Shown here piece by piece: positions 33,582 to 40,870 of a stretch of 64,000 nt of DNA (positions are counted from its first letter, which is position 1; each line of letters opens with the position of its first letter). Both the position numbers and the translations under genes were made by a program. The notes below the pieces were generated by a model. That model did no database searches. It saw only the letters and a list, made by a program, of their open reading frames with translations, and was not told the DNA's origin. Origin of the DNA: an uncultured Prevotella sp. (lineage in GTDB: Bacteria; Bacteroidota; Bacteroidia; Bacteroidales; Bacteroidaceae); assembly GCA_900551055.1 (NCBI GenBank), contig URUK01000002.1, positions 1 through 64,000 on the forward strand, written 5' to 3'.

Positions 33582-33704
33582 AAGGATTAAGAGTTAAGAG
33601 TTAGAATTAAGAAAATATGCCTTGCAGGGTGTTATGGAATTAGCCATAATGACACCGCCTGCAAGGCATATTTTCTTAATTCTAACTCTTAACTCTTAAT
33701 CCTT
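33582..33704. terminator. 44-bp perfect inverted repeat after xylE
   Basis: Left arm 33582-33625 and right arm 33661-33704 are exact reverse complements over 44 bp. They are built of TTAAGAGTTAAGAGTTAGAA words and an AAAATATGCCTTGC end. The 35-nt loop itself contains GGTGTTATGG opposite CCATAATGACACC. It starts 2 nt after the xylE stop. The transcript would form a hairpin of roughly 55-60 bp, a likely bidirectional terminator. Confidence 0.85.
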
Positions 33705-33733
33705 ATTTTTTCGTTGTGCCAAAATGGCATACA

Positions 33734-33747
33734 GGCACGTTATTTGC
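33734..33747 (+). promoter_or_regulatory. Candidate sigma-54 promoter
   Basis: AGGCACGTTATTTGCA contains GG (33734-33735), exactly 10 nt, and GC (33746-33747), the -24/-12 arrangement of sigma-54 promoters (consensus TGGCAC-N5-TTGCA). The predicted start lies about 34 nt before the next ATG. No match to the TANNTTTG promoter is seen here. The activator is unknown. Confidence 0.5.
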
Positions 33748-33792
33748 ATATCTCCTAATAGCTAATAAAAACAACCGAAAGGAGACAAAACA

Positions 33793-34026
33793 ATGGTAAA
33801 GGTAAAAGATTTGAAGGAAAAGGTTGAGAACCTTGCAGACGATGACAGACAGTTCATCAACGACGTAATCGACATCATCAACACTGGCGTTCCTTACAAA
33901 GAGCTGCAGCACTTCCGTGAGTTCATCGAACAAGAAGGCATTGACAAGGCAATAGAGGCCAAAGCCGAAGAACTTAGGAAACTGCAATTGCGCAAAGAGG
34001 AACTAAAGAAAAGAATGACTGAATAA
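33793..34026 (+). CDS. Small charged alpha-helical protein
   Basis: A 77-residue, highly charged, probably all-helical protein with no recognised family. The N-terminal half (VKDLKEKVENLADDDRQFINDVIDIINTG) is acidic. The C-terminal half (GIDKAIEAKAEELRKLQLRK) has heptad-like spacing suggestive of a coiled coil. A clear ribosome site (AAAGGAGA) lies 6-8 nt before the ATG. It has a candidate sigma-54 promoter and is isolated by strong hairpins on both sides, so it is a single-gene unit. It could be a regulatory or stress protein; function unknown. Confidence 0.75.
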   Translation: MVKVKDLKEKVENLADDDRQFINDVIDIINTGVPYKELQHFREFIEQEGIDKAIEAKAEELRKLQLRKEELKKRMTE

Positions 34027-34030
34027 GAGT

Positions 34031-34126
34031 AAGTGAAAAGCGAAAAACGAAAAGTGAAAAATCCGTTTGCCTTCATATAGTCAATGGCAAACGGATTTTT
34101 CACTTTTCGTTTTTCATTTTTCACTT
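34031..34126. terminator. 41-bp inverted repeat between convergent genes
   Basis: Left arm 34031-34071 and right arm 34086-34126 match at 39 of 41 positions. They are built of AAGTGAAAAGCGAAAAACG words ending in ATCCGTTTGCC, with a 14-nt loop. It lies exactly between the small charged protein gene (plus) and the MATE gene (minus), with U-rich ends in both directions: a bidirectional terminator. Confidence 0.8.
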
Positions 34127-35457
34127 CATTTCAACGCCTTAAATCCGCTCATGGCGATGGGCACGGCCAGCACGAACGACAGCATGTCGGCGCACGCCTG
34201 GCACATCTCCACGCCCTGAAGACCGAGGAAATGCGGAAGTATTATTATCAGGGGGATGAAGAAGAGGCCGTTGCGCGAGGCGGCAAGGACATTGGCCTGC
34301 CAAGGCTTACGTATCGTCTGCATCATCATGTTGGTGTACATCACCACCGCGCCGAGCGGCAACGTGAGCAGCTGCCACCGCAAGGCAACGCTTCCCACCT
34401 CGACCACCGCAGGGTCATGGCGGAACACCGCCACCACTTCAGCCGAGAAAGCGAAGCCCAGCACGGCAACAAGCACGAGGAACGACGTGCCGAGGCGCAC
34501 GATGAACCAATAGCCCTCACGCACCCGGGCGTAAAGACGCGCACCGTAACAGAAGCCGCACATGGGCTGGAAACCCTGCCCCAGACCGATTACCGCGGCA
34601 AAAACCACGAAACATACTCTGCTCACTATGGACATGCCGGCTATCGCGGCATCGCCGAAACGGCCTGCCGCCACATTGAGCAGGGCAACGCCTATGCTTG
34701 CCATCCCCTGCCGGGTGAACGACGGGGTGCCGCCGGCAAGGATTTCCCTGAACAACGCCGGGCGCAGCGAAAAGTCGCGCGGACGTATGCGGATGGTGCC
34801 GCCCTTGTGTGTCATGACCAGCAACACTACCATGCTGCACGCCTCTCCGACAAACGTTGACAGCCCCGCGCCAGTTATGCCCATGCCCATAAAGAAGATG
34901 AACACGGGCGCAAGGAACACGTTTATCAATGCTCCTGTAAGTATTCCGAACATGGCATAGGCCGCATTGCCCTGAAAACGCATCTGGTTGTTCAGGCAAA
35001 GCGCGCCGCACATGAACGGCATCGCCAGCAGGATAAACGCCAGGTAACGCCTGGCATAAGGCAGGACGGTAGGCGTAGAGCCGAGAAGCCGGACCAAAGG
35101 GTCAAGCAGAAGCAGTCCGGCAAGGCAGAGCACGATGCCTGCGGCCACTGCGCTGAAAAAGCCGGTGGATGCCATACGGCGTGCGTTGCCGTGCCGCTTC
35201 GCGCCCAGCTCGCGCGAGATGTAGTTGCCTGAACCTTGTCCGAAGGTGAAGCCTACGGCCTGGATTATCGACATTACGGGAAAGGCTATGCCAACGGCAG
35301 CCGTGGCCTGCGTGCTGATTCGCCCTACGTAGAAGGTCGTAACGATGTTGTACACGCTCGTTACGAGCATGCTTATTATCGTGGGAACGGCCATTGTGAG
35401 TATCACGCGGTGAACCGGCGCGGATGTAAGAAATGTGAAATTGTCCTTGTTGCGCAT
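34126..35457 (-). CDS. MATE-family efflux transporter
   Basis: A 443-residue transporter of the multidrug and toxic compound extrusion family (about twelve helices in two halves). The start is set at ATG of MRNKDNFTFLTSAPVHRVIL, preceded by GGCGAAGGT, because the open frame upstream translates promoter and repeat DNA. Family segments include LTMAVPTIISMLVTSVYNIV, GFTFGQGSGNYISRELGAK, and, in the second half, GMASIGVALLNVAAGRFGDAAIAGM and GLGQGFQPMCGFCYGA. It probably exports cationic drugs or metabolites in exchange for Na+ or H+; the substrate is unknown. An inverted repeat in its promoter suggests repressor control. Confidence 0.93.
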   Translation of the reverse strand: MRNKDNFTFLTSAPVHRVILTMAVPTIISMLVTSVYNIVTTFYVGRISTQATAAVGIAFPVMSIIQAVGFTFGQGSGNYISRELGAKRHGNARRMASTGFFSAVAAGIVLCLAGLLLLDPLVRLLGSTPTVLPYARRYLAFILLAMPFMCGALCLNNQMRFQGNAAYAMFGILTGALINVFLAPVFIFFMGMGITGAGLSTFVGEACSMVVLLVMTHKGGTIRIRPRDFSLRPALFREILAGGTPSFTRQGMASIGVALLNVAAGRFGDAAIAGMSIVSRVCFVVFAAVIGLGQGFQPMCGFCYGARLYARVREGYWFIVRLGTSFLVLVAVLGFAFSAEVVAVFRHDPAVVEVGSVALRWQLLTLPLGAVVMYTNMMMQTIRKPWQANVLAASRNGLFFIPLIIILPHFLGLQGVEMCQACADMLSFVLAVPIAMSGFKALK

Positions 35458-35482
35458 ACCTTCGCCTTGGTAAACTTCACTG

Positions 35483-35527
35483 CAAAGGTACGCAAAAATC
35501 AATACACACAGACGTTTCCGTCTGTGT
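35483..35527 (-). promoter_or_regulatory. MATE promoter with overlapping operator-like palindrome
   Basis: Minus-strand TACCTTTG (35483-35490) is the -7 box. The -33 position falls inside a perfect inverted repeat: ACACAGACG (35506-35514) with CGTCTGTGT (35519-35527) and spacer TTTC. The palindrome replaces a good TTTG box. It is therefore a candidate binding site for a dimeric regulator, as is common for MATE and other drug exporters. No regulator gene is adjacent. Confidence 0.5.
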
Positions 35528-35613
35528 TTTATCGTTAAAAAACATATTGACTTCGCACAATTCACGGTGCGTAATGCCAATGTGGACGACGTGCCGCAAT
35601 GCCATTGGCAACG

Positions 35614-35733
35614 CATTGGCTGCCAGCAAGTTGCCAACGGCTTTGCAAAAGGTGGCCTTTTACCGTCCAAAAGGCCACCTTTTGCACGGTAAAAGACGGT
35701 CTTTTGCTGTCTGATTTGCCGCCTTTTGCAAAA
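35614..35733. repeat. Dispersed AAAGG..CCTTT palindrome element, copy 8
   Basis: The flank CATTGGCTGCCAGCAAGTTG (35614 on) is followed by GCAAAAGGTGGCCTTTTA facing AAAAGGCCACCTTTTGC, then AAAAGACGGTCTTTTGC and CCGCCTTTTGC. Downstream, a -7-type TATATTTG (35847-35854) precedes the GH8 gene. Nothing else was seen in the 420-bp gap. Confidence 0.75.
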
Positions 35734-35880
35734 CATGCCGCCGCACAACACCGCAAAAGGGCGGCAATACGTCCATAAAAAACAACACCAAAACAAATTG
35801 AAACGATGTTGCGACATTCTAAAACGAGACTGTAAGCTAACATCGGTATATTTGCAAAAAAAACAACAACGAAAAGCACC

Positions 35881-37854
35881 ATGAAAAAACTATTCTCCGC
35901 CATATTGGCCTTAGCCGCATGCTGCGCCACATCATCAGCGGCCGACGTTACAGAAAGCTTTGACGGCCTTGCAACCGGCACGGAGTTTGAAATGACCTCC
36001 GCGCAGGGCGGCACGGCCACAGTGGCTGAAAACCCCATAGGGGAGGGTAAAATTCTCGACGTTACAAACTCAAACTACGACGCCGTACCGCAAATAAGCT
36101 TCAAGCTGCCCGAAGGGAAAACACTTGGCGACTGCACAGCCGTGTCTTTCTCATTATACATCCCTTCAAGCAACAGTGACGGGACCGCGAACTACAAGCA
36201 AAAACACATCTACCTGAACGGCATCCTTAAATATAAGGACACCGACGAACAAGGAAACGACGTTTATCCGAAGTTAGGAGAGAAAGACACATGGATAAGC
36301 ATAACAGTAAGCACAGCCGCGCTACAGCTTACTGAAGAGGAGAAAAGCCTGACATCGTTCACCCTCGGCGTTGGCCTAAACGACAACAGGCTGCATTACT
36401 ACCTTGACAACGTTTCCCTGAAATACCCTTACAACACCACTCCGCCTGTGCTCCCGGCGCAAGGCGCATATTACACAGGCGAATACCGCAACCTCTTTCT
36501 TGAAGCAGGATACACGCAAGAGCAAATCGACCAACGGCTCGACGACCTGTGGCACACCTACTTCGAGGGCGACGAGGACAACGAACGCCTGTATTACGAG
36601 GTTGGCGACGACATGGCATACATTCTCGACGCCAACAACAACGACGTGAGGACGGAGGGCATGTCATACGGCATGATGATATGCGTGCAGATGGACCGGC
36701 AGGACGAATTCAACCGTATATGGAAGTGGGCGAAGACATACATGCAGTTCAAACCCGGCGACGAGCGCGAAGGTTACTTCTCGTGGCAGCTGCCGACAGA
36801 CGCAAGCAGCCTTGCGAATACACCCGCTTCCGACGGCGAGGAATACTTTATCATGGCGCTGATGTTCGCCTCCAACCGCTGGGGGAACGGCGAGGGCATA
36901 TACGATTACGAGGCTGAAGCAGACTACATAATTAAAAACTGCTTCAACAAGCCCATGACTGAAGTATCTCCCTACTCATCGTTTACCAACCTCTTCAATA
37001 TGGACGAGAAGCAGATAACCTTTGTTCCGTACGCCTCGTCGGCAAAGTTTACCGACCCGTCCTACCACCTTCCGGCATTCTACGAGCTGTGGGCCATGTG
37101 GGCTAAGGAGCACAATCAGGATTTCAAGGACTTCGCCGCGAAGAGCCGCGAGATGTTTCCCAAGTTCGCACATGCGGAAACAGGCCTGATGCCAGACTAC
37201 GCCGAATATGACGGAAGTCCGCATACCGGCGACGGCGACCACTCCGGTTTCCTTTACGACGCTTGGCGTTGCATCATGAACATGGCTGTGGACTTCTCGT
37301 GGTTCCAGCCCGAAGACGTTGACTATACCGCCCTCGTGAACAGGCAGCACAACTTCCTCGCGACGGTAAACGGCGGAGTTCCCAACTATTACAGCGTCTA
37401 CACGCTTGACGGACAGCAGAAAAACGGCAACACCGACCACTCCCCCGGGCTCGTGGCATGCAACGCTACGGGCACGCTGGCAAGCAACCAGATGGTAGCA
37501 TGGGAGTTCATCGACGATTTCATGGCCACCGCCATACCCACAGGCCGCTACCGATATTATGACGGCCTGCTGTATTTCCTTAACTTCCTCCACGCTTCAG
37601 GCAACTTCCGCATATGGAAACCGCAAAGCGGCACAGGCATAACCGACGTGCCGGCAACGCCCGGAATACACATCGACGGCGGCATGATACACCTTGGCGG
37701 CAACACCGGCGGACGCTACAGGATAGTCAACCTCGGCAGCGGAACTGTAATAATGAGCGGCACGGCGCAGCATGACACAATCGACATCGCCGCCCTTCCC
37801 CACGGCATATACGCAATAAGCGTTGACGGAAAAACGCTTAAGTTCATTAAATAA
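35881..37854 (+). CDS. Glycoside hydrolase family 8 enzyme (Rex/xylanase type) with N-terminal beta-sandwich
   Basis: A 657-residue secreted enzyme with a signal peptide ending near residue 21 (SSA-AD). Residues about 22-182 form a beta-sandwich like those in the next gene product (LPEGKTLGDCTAVSFSLYI; YYLDNVSLK). About 195-590 is the (alpha/alpha)6 GH8 catalytic domain, with the general-acid motif NDVRTEGMSYGMMICVQ (Glu259) and DGDHSGFLYDAWR. The last ~55 residues (RYRIVNLGSGTVIM...GIYAISVDGKTLKFIK) look like a type IX secretion sorting tail. The TEGMSYGM form is typical of reducing-end xylose-releasing exo-oligoxylanases, so xylo-oligosaccharides are the probable substrate. It is followed 30 bp later by a protein sharing its N-terminal module. 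Confidence 0.88.
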   Translation: MKKLFSAILALAACCATSSAADVTESFDGLATGTEFEMTSAQGGTATVAENPIGEGKILDVTNSNYDAVPQISFKLPEGKTLGDCTAVSFSLYIPSSNSDGTANYKQKHIYLNGILKYKDTDEQGNDVYPKLGEKDTWISITVSTAALQLTEEEKSLTSFTLGVGLNDNRLHYYLDNVSLKYPYNTTPPVLPAQGAYYTGEYRNLFLEAGYTQEQIDQRLDDLWHTYFEGDEDNERLYYEVGDDMAYILDANNNDVRTEGMSYGMMICVQMDRQDEFNRIWKWAKTYMQFKPGDEREGYFSWQLPTDASSLANTPASDGEEYFIMALMFASNRWGNGEGIYDYEAEADYIIKNCFNKPMTEVSPYSSFTNLFNMDEKQITFVPYASSAKFTDPSYHLPAFYELWAMWAKEHNQDFKDFAAKSREMFPKFAHAETGLMPDYAEYDGSPHTGDGDHSGFLYDAWRCIMNMAVDFSWFQPEDVDYTALVNRQHNFLATVNGGVPNYYSVYTLDGQQKNGNTDHSPGLVACNATGTLASNQMVAWEFIDDFMATAIPTGRYRYYDGLLYFLNFLHASGNFRIWKPQSGTGITDVPATPGIHIDGGMIHLGGNTGGRYRIVNLGSGTVIMSGTAQHDTIDIAALPHGIYAISVDGKTLKFIK

Positions 37855-37884
37855 CCTAATATCAACAATCTAAATTTTATCATT

Positions 37885-39153
37885 ATGAAGAAGATTTTTA
37901 CTTTTCTCGCGTCCGCGCTGTTCGCAATGACAGCCGCGGCTAACGGCGAAGTGAACGACGGATGGCTGATGGTTGAAGACTTTGAGGCCGCACAAACAGT
38001 GAATACATTTAACTATCAAGGTTACGATCCGAAAGGAACAGCGTCGATAACTGCAAACCCGACGGCAGTAGGAGAAAAGGTTGCATCATTCGTCGGCGGC
38101 GACTTCAACACCGTAATAGAGCTTGACATCACTCTGCCAAACGGCAAGACGCTGAAAGACTACACGCAAATAGCCTTTGATATCTACCTGAACGACAATG
38201 AGGCAAAGGACTTCCAGTACAAGAACATGCTTGTATGGGCCGACGATTACGTTATCCACCAAGACATAGACTATCCCAAAGTGGCCGACCCGGAAACATG
38301 GACGACAAAGTCGTACGTAATCGACACTGACGGAAACAATATCGGAAATACTTTCAAACTGCGTATCGGCGTGCTTGACAACGCAGCCGACTACCTGATT
38401 GACAACGTCCGCCTGAAAGAATACGAGGAGCCTGGCACGTCGCACAACGGAGAGATTATCGACGGAAAGCTGATGGTTGAAGACTTTGAGGCTGTGCAGA
38501 CAGTCGGAATGTTTAACTATTTAGGCTACTCGCTGGTAGGTACAGCCTCGATCGTTGACAACCCGGCATTGTCGGAAAACAAGGCCGCGCAGTTCGAGGG
38601 AGGTGACTACAACACTGTAATTGAGCTCGACGTGACTCTGCCCGACGGCAAAACACTCAAAGACTACACAGACATTGTCTTCGACGTGTATGCCCGAAGC
38701 ACAGAGGGAGCTGACAACCAGAACAAGAACATGCTTGTCTGGGCGGACGAATTCGTCATCCATCAAGACGACGACTACTCATTTAAGAGCACAGAGGACA
38801 TATGGGTTGAGCATTCATACGCAATCCCCACCGAGGGCAACACAATAGGCAACGCCTTCAAACTGCGGCTCGGCATATTGACCAATGCCGCCGATTACCT
38901 ATTGGACAACGTGATGCTGAAGCCCAACACGTCATCCGGCATCACCGACGTGACGGCTGAAGGAACTGCAATAGTTGTCGGCAATGGATGCGTAACCATA
39001 ACTGCCGACGATGAAACGGCAGTCGCCATATATACTGCGGAAGGTCAGCTCGTGGCAAGGGAGACAGTTGACGGCAGCACTACGATAAGCCTTGCACGCG
39101 GACTGTACATCGTAAACGCAGGCACGCAGGTACGGAAAGTGCTTGTGAAGTAA
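37885..39153 (+). CDS. Secreted protein with two tandem CBM-like beta-sandwich modules
   Basis: A 422-residue protein with a signal peptide (to about residue 19). It has two homologous ~155-residue modules, about 26-179 and 192-348, each beginning GWLMVEDFEA/GKLMVEDFEA with VELD-type DITLP.GKTLKDYT.I.FD, KNMLVWAD..VIHQD, and A.DYL.DNV.LK. A C-terminal sorting-like tail (about 350-422) ends GLYIVNAGTQVRKVLVK. The same module occurs at the N-terminus of the GH8 enzyme immediately upstream, so it is inferred to be a carbohydrate-binding module for the same polysaccharide. No catalytic residues were seen. A strong terminator follows. Confidence 0.82.
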   Translation: MKKIFTFLASALFAMTAAANGEVNDGWLMVEDFEAAQTVNTFNYQGYDPKGTASITANPTAVGEKVASFVGGDFNTVIELDITLPNGKTLKDYTQIAFDIYLNDNEAKDFQYKNMLVWADDYVIHQDIDYPKVADPETWTTKSYVIDTDGNNIGNTFKLRIGVLDNAADYLIDNVRLKEYEEPGTSHNGEIIDGKLMVEDFEAVQTVGMFNYLGYSLVGTASIVDNPALSENKAAQFEGGDYNTVIELDVTLPDGKTLKDYTDIVFDVYARSTEGADNQNKNMLVWADEFVIHQDDDYSFKSTEDIWVEHSYAIPTEGNTIGNAFKLRLGILTNAADYLLDNVMLKPNTSSGITDVTAEGTAIVVGNGCVTITADDETAVAIYTAEGQLVARETVDGSTTISLARGLYIVNAGTQVRKVLVK

Positions 39154-39192
39154 TGCTTACGAGACTGGCAACATCACGTTCCGGATTAAAAG

Positions 39193-39254
39193 AAGTGGCC
39201 TTCCGCAGTGCGGAAGGCCACTTTTTTGACTGCAATTTATCGCCTTTTACAAGG
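39193..39254 (+). terminator. Intrinsic terminator, also copy 9 of the dispersed element
   Basis: A perfect 12-bp stem, GTGGCCTTCCGC (39195-39206) with GCGGAAGGCCAC (39210-39221), a 3-nt loop and then six T: a textbook terminator 41 nt after the stop codon. The core AGTGGCCTT/AAGGCCACTT is the same as in the dispersed palindromes, and a decayed module CGCCTTTTACAAGGC follows. This links the repeat family to transcription termination. Confidence 0.8.
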
Positions 39255-39303
39255 CAGGCTACATTATTTTCGCTGTGCGCGATACACTTGTATCGGGCGG
39301 AAT

Positions 39304-39395
39304 CCCCCTCCTAACCTCCACGAGGGGAGGGAAGCAATCTGGAAAGCAAACATAATCAATTATTCTCCTCCCCTCGGGGAGGTTGGGAGGGGGCT
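39304..39395. repeat. Inverted pair of GC-rich REP-like repeats
   Basis: CCCCCTCCTAACCTCCACGA (39304 on, minus-oriented) and CTCCTCCCCTCGGGGAGG (39365 on, plus-oriented) are two copies of the element found twice at 18-93, here facing each other across about 35 bp. They lie just 3' of the HU-like gene on the minus strand. Confidence 0.7.
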
Positions 39396-39425
39396 TCTAC
39401 TATGTTTTTGGAAGGGGCTTCCACT

Positions 39426-39866
39426 CTATTCGCTTACTTCCTCTACGCTGTAGCGTCCCATCTCCTCGAACTTTATGCCCTGCAAGGCTTTGGCGCTGCG
39501 CGTGCGCACGCCGTTGCTCACGTTGTCGATTGTTTCAGGACGGAACACTATGCGATAGCCTTTCAGATGGCGTGACGGAGTCCATTCCTCGAGTGTGTCC
39601 GCAGGCCGTGTCTTCATACCCACCTTGAACGAGCCGATGCCGTCAAGTATTACGCGGCTGCCTGCAAGCAGTTCGTCGCGCATTACATCTGATAGGCCGG
39701 AGAGCACTGCAAGGATGTCAGAGCGTGTTACGGTAGTCGCCCTTTCTATCTTTTCTGCCATCGACTGCATTGTTGCAACGTTAGATACTGTAGCCTTTGC
39801 ATACCATTTACCTTGGTGTGCGGATGTCTTCCTTGTGTCTTGATAAAGCTTGTACTTTACTGACAT
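39426..39866 (-). CDS. HU-family (HU-HIG type) DNA-binding protein
   Basis: A 146-residue histone-like protein of the Bacteroidetes HU-HIG type: the N-terminal extension SVKYKLYQDTRKTSAHQGKWYAKAT replaces the usual HU start. The fold follows with MAEKIERATTVTRSDILAVL, LSDVMRDELLAGSRVILDGIGSFKVG and the DNA-binding arm KTRPADTLEEWTPSRHLKGYRIVFRP. It would bend or coat DNA as a dimer. It is a single gene with its own promoter. Such genes are multicopy in Bacteroidales and often lie near mobile or surface-polysaccharide regions. Confidence 0.9.
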   Translation of the reverse strand: MSVKYKLYQDTRKTSAHQGKWYAKATVSNVATMQSMAEKIERATTVTRSDILAVLSGLSDVMRDELLAGSRVILDGIGSFKVGMKTRPADTLEEWTPSRHLKGYRIVFRPETIDNVSNGVRTRSAKALQGIKFEEMGRYSVEEVSE

Positions 39867-39908
39867 AGTTTTCTTAATTTAAAGTTAAACATATAATGTA
39901 GTTTGTTT

Positions 39909-39964
39909 AGGCATTGAAAAGAATGCCTGCGCCAAATGTAGTGATATTTTCTGAAACTTGCAAA
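39909..39964 (-). promoter_or_regulatory. Promoter and leader hairpin of the HU-like gene
   Basis: Minus-strand TTTG (39961-39964), 20 nt, TACATTTG (39933-39940). Immediately downstream AGGCATT and AATGCCT (39909-39928) form a 7-bp hairpin at or near the transcript's 5' end, with a 6-nt loop. The leader is about 70 nt. Confidence 0.65.
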
Positions 39965-40251
39965 CATATTGTAAAAAATTTTTTACAGCATGCACAATTA
40001 TAGTTTTTACATTATGATGCAGCTTTGAATGAAATGCTTTCAAGTTGGAAAACGTTAACGCTCTGAGAATGCAGTATTTCAAAACAAAATACATTCGGCC
40101 GCAAATAACGCGCTGTGGAGTGTGCAAAAGTATTTGTCTGAATATCAATAAGTTATGCTAAAAACAAGCGATTTGTGCTTAAATTATATTTATGTGTGTT
40201 AACGGAAACGTGCTTTTTTAACACAAAAAGCATGTTTTTCAACATCGTGAA

Positions 40252-40339
40252 CTTATCGCACGACCATCGTGGGCTTATTGCACGACCATCGTGGGCTTAT
40301 CGCACGATTGTCGTGGGCTTATCGCACGATTTTCTTGTA
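40252..40339. repeat. Four tandem 22-bp units, each an internal palindrome
   Basis: Units start CTTATCGCACGACCATCGTG at 40252, 40274, 40296 and 40318, directly abutting. Inside each is CACGA-NNN-TCGTG (CCA, CCA, TTG). The fourth unit is degenerate, and a half unit (CATCGTGA) precedes the first. The 3-nt centre changes while the arms are kept. The array lies in a 1-kb AT-rich, gene-free region between the HU-like gene and the exporter gene. There are no spacers, so it is not CRISPR. Confidence 0.85.
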
Positions 40340-40566
40340 ATTATTTCTTTACAAATTAACTTAATGCTTTTAACATAGTTGAGCTGGTTTGCATAAAAAC
40401 CTGTACATAATTGAAGTGTCAAAAAGAAAGCAGAACGACTGATATTGCATCATATTGCAAATTTTCACACACCGTTGGATTTACATTGCGTTTACGGCTT
40501 TACAAACTTCATGAAATTAACGAGAGTTCGATATAAGAGAATGTTATAGTATTCTTACTTCAAGCG

Positions 40567-40686
40567 GTCAGTTGGTAACTGTCATTCCGCGCTACGACGC
40601 GGAATCCAGTACGAAAAGCATAAGAAAAATCCGGCTGTCATCACTGAATTCCGCGTCTGAGCGCGGAATGATAGTTACCAACCGAC
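40567..40686. mobile_element. MITE-like element with 43-bp terminal inverted repeats
   Basis: A left arm (40567-40609) starting GTCAGTTGGTAACTGTCATT and a right arm (40644-40686) whose complement starts GTCGGTTGGTAACTATCATT match at most of 43 positions, around a 34-bp centre. Within each arm ATTCCGCG and CGCGGAAT form a smaller palindrome. There is no coding capacity. The structure fits a miniature inverted-repeat element or a large extragenic palindrome. No target-site duplication is obvious. The remaining AT-rich DNA in this gap (39965-40870) shows only a -7-type TAACTTTG at 40816-40823. Confidence 0.65.
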
Positions 40687-40870
40687 TATTTGAAATGCAA
40701 AACTATATAAATTATCTAATTTCAAAGAATGATTATTCTTATGCTGAACTTACGTTAAATCACATATCAGTGAGAAAATACATGATTACATGGAATGTTT
40801 GACGGCAAAAATGTATAACTTTGCAGGCGTTTTACGAAACATAGGCACAACAACAGGTTTTCAGAACACC

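Noticed and set aside
35458..35817. Long N-terminal extension of the MATE protein
   Set aside because: It would translate the promoter, the palindrome and a repeat copy. The normal MATE N-terminus starts at the ATG at 35457.
40252..40339. Possible short CRISPR array
   Set aside because: The 22-bp units abut directly with no unique spacers, the units are internally palindromic, and no cas gene is in the window.
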